Part shown: piece by piece, positions 49,489 to 59,121 of the stretch | Layout of the letters: each line of letters starts with the position of its first letter | Numbering within the stretch: position 1 is the stretch's first letter | Assembly (NCBI GenBank): GCA_964599875.1 | Contig: CAZRHE010000003.1 | Span: 48,729 to 112,728, forward strand | DNA length: 64,000 nt | Origin: RGIG4097 sp964599875 | Lineage (GTDB): Bacteria > Bacillota > Clostridia > Christensenellales > CAG-917 | Reading direction: 5' to 3' | Made by a program: the position numbers and the translations under genes | The notes under the pieces: model-generated | What the model was told of the DNA's origin: nothing | Seen by the model: only the letters and a program-made list of their open reading frames with translations | Database searches by the model: none

Positions 49489-50682
49489 ATGACTACAACA
49501 AGAAAAATCAAAATAAATTTCGATAGAATTTTGCTTTCGACTCTTATTTTCGTTTTGCTTTTCGCGATGGTTTTCACCGTTTTGGACTTCGGAGAAACGG
49601 AAGTGGTCGCGATTGCGGACGAGTTAGTTGTAAACGCAAAATCCGCATATCTAACCGATTCGAATTTAACTACGGTTATGTATTCTAAAAACGAAAACGA
49701 GAGATATCCGATAGCAAGTATGGTGAAAATTATGACCTCGCTTTTGACGTTTGAGGCGATCGAGAGAGGGGATTTGGAACTTGCGGACGACGTACTTGTC
49801 AGCGACTACGCAGAGAGTATGGGCGGAAGTCAGGTTTTTCTCGACGCAGGCAAAAGTTATAAGGCGGAAGAGTTGCTTAAATCCGTAATCGTAGCGTCCG
49901 CAAACGATAGTTGCGTCGCACTTGCGGAAAGGATAGGCGGGTCTGTGGACGGTTTCGTCGCGGATATGAACGAAAAAGCGAAAAGCCTTGGGATGAATAA
50001 TACCAATTTCGTCAACTGTACGGGCTTGCCCGCACCCGGCGGATATTCCTCTGCAAAAGACGTCGCGATTATGTTTTCCGAACTCATAAAGCACGAAAAA
50101 TATTACGATTTTGCGGGTATTTGGCTGGAAGATTTTATGCACCCGAGCGGGCGCACGACCGTTATGACCAACACGAATAAACTCATTCGCGGATACAACG
50201 GTTGCGACGGAGGAAAAACGGGATTTACGTCGGAGGCGAAATTCTGCTTGTCCGCAACCGCAAAGAAAAACGGATTGCGCACGATTGCGGTCGTCATAGG
50301 TGCGGACGGTTCGAAAGAAAGATTTTCGGCGGTGTCAAAACTCTTCGACTATTCCTTTGCTAACTACGAAAATAAGACTCTCGTTTCAAAGGATAGCGCG
50401 GATTTGAGGGTCAAAGTGTCGGGCGGAAAGGAAAAATCCGCTTGCGTCCGGACGTCGGAGGATATTTGCGCTCTTATAAAGAGAGGGGACGACGGCGTTT
50501 ACGACGTGCGATACGACCTGCCAAGTAGCGTCAAGGCTCCCGTAAAGGCGGGGGACGCGGTCGGAAAAGCGTATCTAACGCGAAACGGCGAAATCGTGAA
50601 AACTTACGACCTTGTGTCCGTGGAGGACGTGAAGAGAGCAAATTTGTACGATATAATTCGAGATATAACCGAAGAATGGTAG
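49489..50682 (+). CDS. dacF: D-alanyl-D-alanine carboxypeptidase (DacF-type)
   Basis: A 397-aa class C-type low-molecular-weight PBP. One N-terminal signal anchor (LLSTLIFVLLFAMVFTV region); catalytic motifs IASMVKIM (S-x-x-K), SANDS (S-x-N) and GGKTGFT (K-T-G). A C-terminal beta domain follows from about 290. SD GAGGTG. Ten nt after the Spo0A-like gene, so probably co-expressed; DacF acts on spore cortex in Bacillus. Terminator downstream. Confidence 0.93.
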   Translation: MTTTRKIKINFDRILLSTLIFVLLFAMVFTVLDFGETEVVAIADELVVNAKSAYLTDSNLTTVMYSKNENERYPIASMVKIMTSLLTFEAIERGDLELADDVLVSDYAESMGGSQVFLDAGKSYKAEELLKSVIVASANDSCVALAERIGGSVDGFVADMNEKAKSLGMNNTNFVNCTGLPAPGGYSSAKDVAIMFSELIKHEKYYDFAGIWLEDFMHPSGRTTVMTNTNKLIRGYNGCDGGKTGFTSEAKFCLSATAKKNGLRTIAVVIGADGSKERFSAVSKLFDYSFANYENKTLVSKDSADLRVKVSGGKEKSACVRTSEDICALIKRGDDGVYDVRYDLPSSVKAPVKAGDAVGKAYLTRNGEIVKTYDLVSVEDVKRANLYDIIRDITEEW

Positions 50683-50689
50683 CGGATTG

Positions 50690-50715
50690 CCCGCCTATAA
50701 GGCGGGTTTTCCTTT
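50690..50715 (+). terminator. Terminator after dacF
   Basis: CCCGCC, loop TATAA, GGCGGG, then TTTTCCTTT. Confidence 0.8.
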
Positions 50716-50772
50716 ATAAACGGAGAAATTCCGAGAAAAAGTCCGCTTTTAAGTTTTATATAAATTTATTAT

Positions 50773-50807
50773 TTGATTATTTTGCGCACGTGTGTTAAAA
50801 TACACGT
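50773..50807 (+). promoter_or_regulatory. Promoter of lysA, near-leaderless, with inverted repeat
   Basis: TTGATT at 50773-50778, 17-bp spacer, TAAAAT at 50796-50801, nine bases before ATG 50811 and no Shine-Dalgarno. ACGTGT and ACACGT arms (50788-50793, 50802-50807) flank the -10 box. Confidence 0.65.
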
Positions 50808-50810
50808 ATT

Positions 50811-52118
50811 ATGAACTTGCGCGATACACTTTATATCGAAAACGGCGACCTGTTCGTCGGGAAATTCAAGGCTACCGAACTTGCGAAAAAGTTCGGCACT
50901 CCGCTTTACGTCATGGACGGAGAGTACATGACCGCAGTTGCGGACGAGATGAAAAACGGTTTGTCGTCCTACGGGGACGGCGCGGTTGCTTATGCAAGCA
51001 AAGCGTTTGCATCTATTGCAACGGCAAAACTTTTGTCGGCGCACGGGCTTTGGTTCGATTGTGTTTCGGGCGGAGAACTTTATCTTTTGCTTAAAGCGGG
51101 AGTGAATCCCAAGCATATCATCTTCCACGGCAACGCAAAAACGCCGAGAGAAGTCGAAGAAGGCGTCGCGGCAGGCATAGGCTATTTTGCAATCGACAGC
51201 ATCCCTGAAATCGATAATATCGACGAAAGAGCGGGTGAAAGAGGAGTGAAACAAGAGGTTCTCGTCAGAATAAATCCGCTTGTTAGCGCACACACGTACG
51301 AGGCGGTGCAAACCTCCGCGCCCAATTCTAAATTCGGTTTCGACGTCACCAAAGACGCAATTTACTATATCAAAGATATAGTTTCTCGCAAAAACTTGAT
51401 TTTCAAAGGCTTGCACGTGCACGTAGGCTCTCAAATTTTCGACCATTCTGCATACGACGAATGTATAGAAAAAGTTTGCGATTTCGTTTTGAAACTTCGC
51501 GACGAGGGAATAGACGTCGAAGTGCTCGATTTAGGTGGCGGATACGGCGTCCATTACGTTGAATCCGACCCCGTGTTTACCGCGAAGAGATACGGTTACA
51601 CGGTGAAGAATATCGCAAACAATTTGTCCGTCGCGCTCGAAAAGAGAGGGCTTAACAAGCCTTTCGTTATAATCGAGCCGGGCAGAAGTATGGTCGGAGA
51701 AAGCGGAATCACCCTTTACACGGTCACCGCAATCAAAGATTTCCCCGGTGTGAAGAAGTATATCGCAGTGGACGGCGGCATGTTTGAAAATCCTCGTCAC
51801 GCACTCTACGGCTCGGAATATTCCGCGATTGTTGCGAATAAAGCGAATAAGCCGTTTGAGGATAAAGTCGTTATCGCAGGCAAATGTTGCGAAAGCGGAG
51901 ATATAATTTCCGAAAACGTCCCCCTGCAAAAAGCGGAAGTGGGAGATATCGTAGCGGTATTTTCTACGGGTGCGTACAACTATTCAATGGCGTCGAATTA
52001 TAACCTCAACGCAGTCCCGCCCGTCGTCCTCGTTATGGGGGATAAGGCGGACTACGTAGTGAAACCCCAAACCTACGACGACGTAATCAGAAACAACGTC
52101 GTCCCCGATTTCGTATGA
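50811..52118 (+). CDS. lysA: Diaminopimelate decarboxylase
   Basis: A 435-aa PLP enzyme making L-lysine from meso-DAP. PLP lysine Lys64 in AYASKAF; HVGSQIF; DLGGGYGVHY; EPGRSMVGESG; the C-terminal CCESGDII and TGAYNYSMASNYN complete the active site. Together with MurE this controls DAP use between cell wall and lysine. It overlaps scpA by 4 nt. Confidence 0.96.
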   Translation: MNLRDTLYIENGDLFVGKFKATELAKKFGTPLYVMDGEYMTAVADEMKNGLSSYGDGAVAYASKAFASIATAKLLSAHGLWFDCVSGGELYLLLKAGVNPKHIIFHGNAKTPREVEEGVAAGIGYFAIDSIPEIDNIDERAGERGVKQEVLVRINPLVSAHTYEAVQTSAPNSKFGFDVTKDAIYYIKDIVSRKNLIFKGLHVHVGSQIFDHSAYDECIEKVCDFVLKLRDEGIDVEVLDLGGGYGVHYVESDPVFTAKRYGYTVKNIANNLSVALEKRGLNKPFVIIEPGRSMVGESGITLYTVTAIKDFPGVKKYIAVDGGMFENPRHALYGSEYSAIVANKANKPFEDKVVIAGKCCESGDIISENVPLQKAEVGDIVAVFSTGAYNYSMASNYNLNAVPPVVLVMGDKADYVVKPQTYDDVIRNNVVPDFV

Positions 52119-52993
52119 CGGAAGAAGAGAAAGTTTTAGTCACGACAGAAGAAGAGAATACGGCTTCCGTAATCGAAGAGGTCGCGCCCGATGCGGCGGA
52201 TCAGATTTTCGGCATACAGAGCAAGTACGTATATCATTTGAGCGATTTCGACGGTCCGCTCGATCTTTTGCTTGAACTTATTTCCCGCGCAAAAATCAGA
52301 ATCGAAGACATTTTCGTCAGCGAAGTCACCCATCAATACGTGGAAATCATCAAAAACACGCCGAGAGAGGAGTTGGATTACGAGTATGCGGGGGAATTTA
52401 TCACTCTTGCCGCGGAACTTGTATATCTTAAATCCAAACACACCAATTCTCTTTTCGAAGAGGACGACGAAGACCCCGAAGATCCCGACGTCGAGAGAGA
52501 GGAATTTATCCGCAAAGTCAAAATGTACGCGATTTTCAAGGAGCAGGCGGAAAGACTGCGCGAAACCGAAACTACCAATCGTTTCGAGCGCGAACCCGTC
52601 TACACAGAAAAGGATTACAGAGTTTGCCTTACGGACTTTTCCCTTGCAAAACTCGTCGAGGCGTTCGCGAGAGTGCTTGCAAACTCCGAAAGAGCGGTCA
52701 AAGAGGCGGTGCCTAAAAAGGTCGTCAAGGATAGATTTTCCGTTCACGAACAGATGGTACACATAAAAGAACTCATCGCATTTCACGGTGCGTTCGATTT
52801 CGAGTTTTTGTTCGAACCCGATTTCGATAGGGGGGATATAGTCATCACCTTCCTTGCGGTTCTCGAACTTATGAAATACGGTCAAATTCGCGCCGAACAA
52901 GAAGAAGTTTTTGGCAAAATCATGCTTTATAACGTAGAAGGCAACGAGGAAGCGTTGTCGGTGGAGGGCACGGCAGATGGAGAATATAACTAA
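52115..52993 (+). CDS. scpA: Segregation and condensation protein ScpA
   Basis: A 292-aa kleisin of the SMC-ScpAB chromosome complex. The core SDFDGPLDLLLELISRAKIRIEDI begins near residue 43 after an acidic extension; YAGEFITLAAELVYLKSK and the C-terminal winged helix TFLAVLELMKYGQIRAEQEE are typical. It overlaps lysA by 4 nt and scpB by 17 nt. Confidence 0.95.
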   Translation: MTEEEKVLVTTEEENTASVIEEVAPDAADQIFGIQSKYVYHLSDFDGPLDLLLELISRAKIRIEDIFVSEVTHQYVEIIKNTPREELDYEYAGEFITLAAELVYLKSKHTNSLFEEDDEDPEDPDVEREEFIRKVKMYAIFKEQAERLRETETTNRFEREPVYTEKDYRVCLTDFSLAKLVEAFARVLANSERAVKEAVPKKVVKDRFSVHEQMVHIKELIAFHGAFDFEFLFEPDFDRGDIVITFLAVLELMKYGQIRAEQEEVFGKIMLYNVEGNEEALSVEGTADGEYN

Positions 52994-53672
52994 CGTAGTC
53001 GAGGCGATTATCTTTTCGAGCGGTAATCCCATTGAGAAAAAGGATTTGATTGACAAAATCCCCGAACTCACGACGGCGTCGCTCAACAAAATCGTCAAAG
53101 AATTGCAAAAACGCTATTCAGAGAATAGCGGCATTATCCTTATGGAATTCAACGGCAAACTTCAATTCACGTCCAATCCCCGCTACGGAGAAACCGTTGC
53201 CGAAATTCTCACGCCTCTTAAAGAAAAAGCACTCAGCAAAACTCTTCTCGAAGTGCTTTCCACGATTGCATACAAACAGCCTATCACCAAACTCGAAATA
53301 GAGGAAATGCGCGGAAATACCAACTCCGAGTACGCAATCAGCGGACTTCTTAAGGCAGGACTTATCGAAGCGGTCGGAAGAAAAGACACCGTAGGTAAGC
53401 CGATTTTGTACGGCACGACGGACGAATTTCTCAAAAAATTCGAAATTTCTTCTCTTGAAGAACTGCCCGACCTTGTCGAAGTTATGGAAAAAATTCAGGT
53501 CATATATGCGCCTCCCGAAGACAGCCTTTTCGGCAATCGTACGCTTCTTGGAGATACATCCGAAGACGGAGAAGGGGCGGCAGTCGCGGCGGACGTTGAC
53601 GATATCGAAGATATCGACGACGATGAAATCCCGGACTTCCTCAAAGGAGAAGATATCTCGGTCATCACCTGA
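52977..53672 (+). CDS. scpB: Segregation and condensation protein ScpB
   Basis: A 231-aa winged-helix partner of ScpA. VVEAIIFSSGNPIEKKDL, LKEKALSKTLLEVLSTIAYKQPITKLEIEEMRG and GRKDTVGKPILYGTTDEFLKKF are the family blocks. The last 45 residues are acidic. A terminator hairpin follows. Confidence 0.95.
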   Translation: MENITNVVEAIIFSSGNPIEKKDLIDKIPELTTASLNKIVKELQKRYSENSGIILMEFNGKLQFTSNPRYGETVAEILTPLKEKALSKTLLEVLSTIAYKQPITKLEIEEMRGNTNSEYAISGLLKAGLIEAVGRKDTVGKPILYGTTDEFLKKFEISSLEELPDLVEVMEKIQVIYAPPEDSLFGNRTLLGDTSEDGEGAAVAADVDDIEDIDDDEIPDFLKGEDISVIT

Positions 53673-53691
53673 TAAGCAAATTCAACCTTTC

Positions 53692-53717
53692 AACCGCCGC
53701 AAGGCGGTTATTTTTTT
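53692..53717 (+). terminator. Terminator after scpB
   Basis: AACCGCC at 53692-53698, loop GCAA, GGCGGTT at 53703-53709, then ATTTTTTT. Confidence 0.88.
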
Positions 53718-53751
53718 GTATCTTTTTCGAAATCCGAAACAAACTAATCGT

Positions 53752-54240
53752 ATGACCGCGATATACGTCGTACTAAGTTTTGAAATATTGGCGATTCTCG
53801 TTTTATTGCCGCTGTCCGTTTCGGTGGAAACGAGGTTTTCGCTTAACAGAAAACTATGCATCGTCGCGGTGAAAATTTGCGGATTAAAAGTGTTGAAAAT
53901 CAAAGTATATGAAGAAAACGGAGTGTTTAGAATACTGAAAAACAACAAAGAAGTGAAAATCGGCGAGAAAGGTGAAAGCCGTATCGACCTACCTAAAATA
54001 CTTGCTTTTTTGCGCGTAAACGACGTCGTTGAAAAAGTAGTAATTCTTTGCTTTATCGGCGGCGAAAACGCTTTCTCGGCAGGGATGAATTGCGGTGCGT
54101 TGTCTTCGTTTATATGCGCGCTTTTTCCCTCGTCGACGACTTCGTTTCTATATCCCGATTTTTCGAACGAGCGATGCGATTTCGAGATGAGGGTAAACGC
54201 AAAAATATCGGTTTTTCAAATTCTGCAATTCGTTTTTTAG
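53752..54240 (+). CDS. ytfI: DUF2953 protein (YtfI-like)
   Basis: A 162-aa protein from ATG 53752; the in-frame extension into scpB is rejected. One N-terminal membrane helix (VVLSFEILAILVLLPLSV), then a beta-rich domain (ETRFSLNRKLCIVAVKI), CFIGGENAFSAGMNCGAL and YPDFSNERCDFEMRVNAKI, as in DUF2953. It sits directly before ytfJ, as in Bacillus. Role in sporulation is inferred from context. Confidence 0.82.
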   Translation: MTAIYVVLSFEILAILVLLPLSVSVETRFSLNRKLCIVAVKICGLKVLKIKVYEENGVFRILKNNKEVKIGEKGESRIDLPKILAFLRVNDVVEKVVILCFIGGENAFSAGMNCGALSSFICALFPSSTTSFLYPDFSNERCDFEMRVNAKISVFQILQFVF

Positions 54241-54248
54241 GAGATAGT

Positions 54249-54596
54249 ATGGACGTAAACGACGTTATAGCAAAAACCATTGAAAACTTGAAATCCGTCT
54301 ATGACGGAGAAGAAATCCTCGGAAAACCCGTTTTGTCCGCTGACGGCAACGTAATTTTGCCCGTAGTGAAACTCTCTTACGGGTTTGTGGTCGGCGCAGG
54401 GGATACGGATAAGATCAAAAACGGGGATATCAGCGCCGCAGTGAGCGGTGCCGGAATGACGGTCACTCCCGTCGGATTTTTCGTGTCCGGGAAAGAGAAG
54501 AAGTTTATTTCTGTGGATAAGACGACGGAAAGCAAGTGGTCTGAACTTGCAAGGACTGCAATCCAAACTTTCAAAGGCGGTGAAGATGACGACTAA
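54249..54596 (+). CDS. ytfJ: Sporulation protein YtfJ (GerW)
   Basis: A 115-aa GerW-family protein needed for normal spore germination in Bacillus. NLKSVYDGEEILGKPV, GNVILPVVKLSYGFVVGAG and SGAGMTVTPVGFFVSGKE are characteristic. Start ATG 54249 has AGGAG 4 nt upstream; an open frame back to 54048 is rejected. It overlaps dacB by 11 nt. Confidence 0.93.
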   Translation: MDVNDVIAKTIENLKSVYDGEEILGKPVLSADGNVILPVVKLSYGFVVGAGDTDKIKNGDISAAVSGAGMTVTPVGFFVSGKEKKFISVDKTTESKWSELARTAIQTFKGGEDDD

Positions 54597-55608
54597 ACCT
54601 AAAAAATCTTTGATTTTTATCATAGCGATTGCGTTTACACTCACGCTGACGACGAGTATTATCGCGTATTCCGCGGGGGACGTTTCATTTGCAAACGACG
54701 AGCCGTCCGTATATGCGGATAAGGAAACGGAATGTGCCGCGCGACCGCTAACGACGGGGAAAATCGTCGTCGAACAATCTACGCGCAGAATTTTATACGG
54801 CGAAAACGAAAACGCAAGGCTATATCCCGCCAGTACGACGAAAATTTTGACCGCACTCGTAGTCCTCGAATCTTTACCGCTCGAAACGAAAATCAAAATC
54901 GACGACAGAGCGGTCGGGATAGAGGGCAGTTCGATTTATTTACGGGCGGGGGAAACTTTGACGGTTGAAGATTTGCTTTTCGGAATGATGCTCCGTAGCG
55001 GCAACGATTCCGCAGTCGCGCTTGCGCTTGCGGTGTCCCCGACAATAGACGCTTTCGCGAAGAAAATGAATATGAAAGCGGTCGAATGCGGTGCGAAAAA
55101 TTCAAATTTCGTCAATCCTCACGGGCTGCACGACGAAAACCATTTCACGACTGCGTCCGACCTTGCGTTAATCACCGCAGCGGCAATGGATAATGCGGAT
55201 TTTAGGCGGATAGTTTCCGCAAAACGCGCGAAAATCGGAGAAGGTGAAAGCGCACGAATAATTGCGAATAAAAACAAAATGCTCACCCTTTTCGAGGGTG
55301 CTAACGGCGTGAAAACCGGTTTTACGAAATCGAGCGGGCGTTGCCTTGTGTCCTCCGCCGAAAGAGAGGGGATGACCTTGATTTCCGTCGTGCTGAATTG
55401 CCCGGATATGTGGCGGGACAGCGCGGTTATTCTCGAAAAATCTTTCGATGAATACGAGATGACGGATATCGAAAAAGGATTAGTCAATTTTTCCGCTACA
55501 ACCGAAATTAAACTCGATTTGAAAACGGACGAAAACGGTGATTTTTTGCCGAAAAAGTATCCGATGAGAAAGGACGGCAGCGAAAAAATCTCGTTTATAG
55601 GCGGATAA
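54586..55608 (+). CDS. dacB: D-alanyl-D-alanine carboxypeptidase (DacB-type)
   Basis: A 340-aa secreted PBP from ATG 54586. Signal sequence SLIFIIAIAFTLTLTTSIIA; catalytic PASTTKILT, SGNDS and GVKTGFT. Similar in class to DacF at 49.5 kb. Its place after ytfJ fits spore cortex maturation. The longer ORF from 54547 would put residues before the signal peptide and is rejected. Confidence 0.92.
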   Translation: MTTKPKKSLIFIIAIAFTLTLTTSIIAYSAGDVSFANDEPSVYADKETECAARPLTTGKIVVEQSTRRILYGENENARLYPASTTKILTALVVLESLPLETKIKIDDRAVGIEGSSIYLRAGETLTVEDLLFGMMLRSGNDSAVALALAVSPTIDAFAKKMNMKAVECGAKNSNFVNPHGLHDENHFTTASDLALITAAAMDNADFRRIVSAKRAKIGEGESARIIANKNKMLTLFEGANGVKTGFTKSSGRCLVSSAEREGMTLISVVLNCPDMWRDSAVILEKSFDEYEMTDIEKGLVNFSATTEIKLDLKTDENGDFLPKKYPMRKDGSEKISFIGG

Positions 55609-55699
55609 ATCGTCGCATAATGCGCTTACGCGCGTCAAACGCTTGCGTGGCACGAAAAAAAATAGTATAATGCTATCACTAATTAAGGTGGTGGCATTT

Positions 55700-56440
55700 A
55701 TGCGTCTTAACAAATATCTCGCAGAGTGCGGCGTATGTTCGAGAAGAAAAGCCGACGAACTCATAGCGGCGGGGAAAGTATCCGTCAATCGCAAAGTCGT
55801 GACCTCTCTCGGCGTGGACGTCGACGAAACCAACGACGTCGTTTTCGTGGACGGCAAAAAAGTCGTTCCCGTGACGCACTACGAGTACGTTATGTTCAAT
55901 AAGCCCAAGGGTTGCATCACTTCTACGAGCGACGAAAAGGGCAGAAAAACAGTTTACGATTATTTGGATTCCTCTTTCATCGAAAAGAGAATGATGCCCG
56001 TCGGCAGACTGGACTACGACAGCGAAGGTCTTTTGCTGTTCACCAACGACGGTGCGCTTCAACACAAACTCACTCATCCGTCGAGCGAAATCCCCAAAAC
56101 CTACGTCGTGAAAATCGAAGGCGAAATCGTGGAAAGCGACCTTGCTATTTTGAGAAAAGGCGTCGTGGTGGACGGAGTGCGTTTCGGTCACGCGAAAGTC
56201 AAGGTCAGCGGCGTTGACAGAGTGAAAAATGCGGACGGCAGCGAAAGAGCGTTTACAAGGCTCGAAGTGGTCATTTTCGAGGGCAAAAACCGCGAAATCA
56301 GACGTATGTTCGAAGCGGTCGAGAAAAACGTTATATTCTTAAAACGCGTCGCTATCGGTGAGTTAAGACTGGGCGGATTGTCCCGCGGCGGTCACAGAGA
56401 ACTCAACGAAGTCGAAGTCGCATATCTCCAAAAATTATGA
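55700..56440 (+). CDS. rluB: 23S/16S rRNA pseudouridine synthase RluB/RsuA family
   Basis: A 246-aa enzyme from ATG 55700 (AAGGTGG upstream). S4 domain MRLNKYLAECGVCSRRKADELI, then VMFNKPKGCITS, PVGRLDYDSEGLLLFTNDG (catalytic Asp) and EGKNREIRRMFEAV. RluB modifies U2605 of 23S rRNA; RsuA is the alternative. Position after dacB is as in Firmicutes. It overlaps surE by 4 nt. Confidence 0.94.
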   Translation: MRLNKYLAECGVCSRRKADELIAAGKVSVNRKVVTSLGVDVDETNDVVFVDGKKVVPVTHYEYVMFNKPKGCITSTSDEKGRKTVYDYLDSSFIEKRMMPVGRLDYDSEGLLLFTNDGALQHKLTHPSSEIPKTYVVKIEGEIVESDLAILRKGVVVDGVRFGHAKVKVSGVDRVKNADGSERAFTRLEVVIFEGKNREIRRMFEAVEKNVIFLKRVAIGELRLGGLSRGGHRELNEVEVAYLQKL

Positions 56441-57210
56441 AAATTCTCATCACCAACGACGACGGATATAGCGCGAAAGGCTTGTTGCAACTGGCAAGCG
56501 CGCTTTCGCATACTCACGAAGTGTACGTATCCGCGCCAAACGGTGAACGCTCTTGCTCCGCGCACGCTTTGACGGTGTGGGGGGACGGCATAAAAGTGGA
56601 AGAAATCGACACGTTTCAACTCACGAAAGGCACGAATTACGCGTTTTATGCGCCTTGTATCGCGATATCTGGCACTCCCGCGGATTGCACGAAGTTTGCG
56701 GTCGAACATTGGTTCAAGGACGTTAAATTCGATTTGCTCGTATCCGGAATCAACACCGTTCTCAACATAGGTTCGGACGCCGTGTATTCGGGCACTTTCA
56801 ACTCTGCGCAAGAGGGTACTCTTTTAGGGATTCCGTCGATAGCGTTGTCAACGGTAGACAGGGACGGAGATTATTCTTTCCCCATAGAGTTTTTCCTTGA
56901 AAACTTCGATAAATTTCTGTCGAAAATCAAACCTATGGTCACTCTCAACGTCAATTTCCCTTATCAGCACAAAGAGGATATCAAGGGCGTCAAGGTCGTG
57001 CCTCTCGGACATAGAAAGTATAACGACTGGTACGTCGAGGAAGAGGACGGATTCCATATGAAAGGATATGCGTACGATTGCAAGGAATCGCCGTTTGAAG
57101 ACGATTGCAAGTATTCGGACCTCGGCTACGTGACGATAACTCCCGTGCGCGCTATCCCGCGCGACGACGAATTGCTTAAAGACTACGCAGGAGAGGAGTG
57201 GAAGATATGA
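56437..57210 (+). CDS. surE: 5'/3'-nucleotidase SurE
   Basis: A 257-aa nucleotidase. ILITNDDGYSAKGLLQLA holds the metal-binding Asp pair; SCSAHALT, DLLVSGINTVLNIGSDAVYSGT and ALSTV follow as in SurE. Dephosphorylates nucleoside monophosphates. Coupled to rluB (4-nt overlap) and to the next gene (4-nt overlap). Confidence 0.93.
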   Translation: MKILITNDDGYSAKGLLQLASALSHTHEVYVSAPNGERSCSAHALTVWGDGIKVEEIDTFQLTKGTNYAFYAPCIAISGTPADCTKFAVEHWFKDVKFDLLVSGINTVLNIGSDAVYSGTFNSAQEGTLLGIPSIALSTVDRDGDYSFPIEFFLENFDKFLSKIKPMVTLNVNFPYQHKEDIKGVKVVPLGHRKYNDWYVEEEDGFHMKGYAYDCKESPFEDDCKYSDLGYVTITPVRAIPRDDELLKDYAGEEWKI

Positions 57211-58436
57211 AAATTGCGGTCGTAGGCGGAGGAGCGTCGGGAATGATGGCGGCAATCACAGCCGCTGAAAACGGAGCGGACGTAATCCTGCTCGAAAAAA
57301 ACGAAAAACTCGGCAAAAAAATATACATAACGGGAAAGGGCAGATGTAACGTGACGAACGATTGCGACGCGGAAGATTTTTTCCCGAATATCGTACACGG
57401 CTCGAAGTTTTTGCGCACCGCCATATATTCTTTTCCGCCGTCGGATATGATAGATTTCCTTGAAAAAAGAGGGCTTGCGCTCGTCACTGAAAGGGGAAAC
57501 AGAGTTTTCCCTTTGTCGGGAAAGTCGAGCGACGTAATAAAAACCTTGTCCGTCGCGCTTGAAAAAGCAGGGGTGGACGTTAGGCTTAAAACAGAAGTGC
57601 GGAGTATAGAAAAGAAATCGGACGGATTTGTATTGCGCACTCCGTGGGAAAATATCGAATGTGATAAGGTTATCGTCGGAACGGGCGGCGTAAGTTATCC
57701 GTCTACGGGCTCGACGGGGGACGGATACGAATTTGCAAAAAAGGTCGGGCACAAAATCATCGCGCCTGCACCCGCGCTTGCGCCCCTTATAACCGTCGAA
57801 GACGTGAAACCGCTTGAGGGATTATCCCTTAAAAACGTGAATCTAACCGCATATATCGGCGGAAAAACGATTGCCGAAGATTTCGGCGAAATGCTGTTTA
57901 CGTCGAAAGGATTGAGCGGCCCTATTGCACTCACCTTGTCTTCGTATATAGTGCGAAAAGACGGAGTAACCCTTTCTCTCGATTTGAAACCCGCACTCGA
58001 CAGGGATAAACTCGAAGCAAGAATACTCCGCGATTTCGAGGAAAGAAAAAATCTCGACGTCAAAAACGCAACTCGCGCGCTTATGCCGGATAGGCTCAAT
58101 TCCTACGTGCTGAAACGCGCCGCTATCCCCGAAAACAAAAAGGTCAATTCGATTACAAAAGAGGAGAGGACAAGACTTGTCGATACTCTCAAAAATCTGA
58201 CCTTCAAAATCAAACGTCCGTCCCCCTTTGAAGAGGCAATCGTGACGTCGGGCGGGATAGACATAAAAGAACTTACGCCCAATATGGAAAGCAAACTCGT
58301 TAAGGGTCTGTACTTCGTCGGAGAAACGGCGGACGTGGACGCCTTGACGGGCGGATACAACCTACAAATCGCCTACGCGACGGGAGTCGTCGCGGGCAGA
58401 CACGCAGCGAAAGAAATCAACTCTGCAAATTTTTAA
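57207..58436 (+). CDS. HI0933/YhiN-family flavoprotein
   Basis: A 409-aa NAD(P)/FAD-dependent oxidoreductase from ATG 57207 (GAGAGGAG upstream). FAD motif IAVVGGGASGMMAAITAAENG, family signature KLGKKIYITGKGRCNVTN, GTGGVSYPSTGSTGDGYEFA, and C-terminal YFVGETADVDALTGGYNLQIAYATG. Widely conserved between ribosomal and cmk genes, with proposed roles in modified-nucleotide or thiol chemistry; biochemical function not settled. Confidence 0.92.
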   Translation: MKIAVVGGGASGMMAAITAAENGADVILLEKNEKLGKKIYITGKGRCNVTNDCDAEDFFPNIVHGSKFLRTAIYSFPPSDMIDFLEKRGLALVTERGNRVFPLSGKSSDVIKTLSVALEKAGVDVRLKTEVRSIEKKSDGFVLRTPWENIECDKVIVGTGGVSYPSTGSTGDGYEFAKKVGHKIIAPAPALAPLITVEDVKPLEGLSLKNVNLTAYIGGKTIAEDFGEMLFTSKGLSGPIALTLSSYIVRKDGVTLSLDLKPALDRDKLEARILRDFEERKNLDVKNATRALMPDRLNSYVLKRAAIPENKKVNSITKEERTRLVDTLKNLTFKIKRPSPFEEAIVTSGGIDIKELTPNMESKLVKGLYFVGETADVDALTGGYNLQIAYATGVVAGRHAAKEINSANF

Positions 58437-58455
58437 TTTGCAAAACGGAGAAAAT

Positions 58456-59121
58456 ATGATAAATATCGCAATCGACGGCCCTGCAGGCGCAGGCAAAAGC
58501 ACGGTCGCAAAAGCAGTCGCAAAAGAACTCGGAATCATCTATCTCGATACTGGCGCAATGTATCGCGCGATAGCGTACACCGCACTCAAACAAGGCATAG
58601 ACGTCCTCGACGCCGAAAAGGTGGAGAAGATGCTCGAAGACGTAAATCTCGATATCGTCTATGAAGACGGCGTCCAAAAAATCTACGTCAACGGATTCGA
58701 TACCACGCCTTATCTTCGCGAGCACCATATGTCCAAAGCCGCCAGCGATATTTCCGCTCATCCTTGCGCAAGACACAAAATGGCTAATCTTCAACGCGAA
58801 TTTGCACACACGCACGACGTCGTCCTCGACGGAAGAGATATATGCACTTTCGTTTTGCCCGAGGCAAATTGCAAATTCTTTATGACCGCATCTCCCGAAG
58901 AAAGAGCGAAGCGCAGAGTCATTGATAACGCCGCACGCGGTCAAGTCACGGATTATGAAACCGTGCTCAAAGATATAAATCAACGCGACTACAACGATTC
59001 TCACCGCGCGCTTGCACCTTTAAAACAAGCCGAAGACGCGGAACTTCTCGACACGACCGATATGTCGATTGACGAAGTCGTCGCGGCGGTTATCAAATCC
59101 GTAAAGGAGAAAACGAAATGA
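58456..59121 (+). CDS. cmk: Cytidylate kinase
   Basis: A 221-aa (d)CMP kinase from ATG 58456 (GGAG upstream). P-loop IDGPAGAGKSTVAKAVA, YLDTGAMYRAIA, and DGRDICTFVLPEANCKFF. The cmk-plsC-ispH/S1 order is conserved in Clostridia. Overlaps plsC by 4 nt. Confidence 0.96.
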   Translation: MINIAIDGPAGAGKSTVAKAVAKELGIIYLDTGAMYRAIAYTALKQGIDVLDAEKVEKMLEDVNLDIVYEDGVQKIYVNGFDTTPYLREHHMSKAASDISAHPCARHKMANLQREFAHTHDVVLDGRDICTFVLPEANCKFFMTASPEERAKRRVIDNAARGQVTDYETVLKDINQRDYNDSHRALAPLKQAEDAELLDTTDMSIDEVVAAVIKSVKEKTK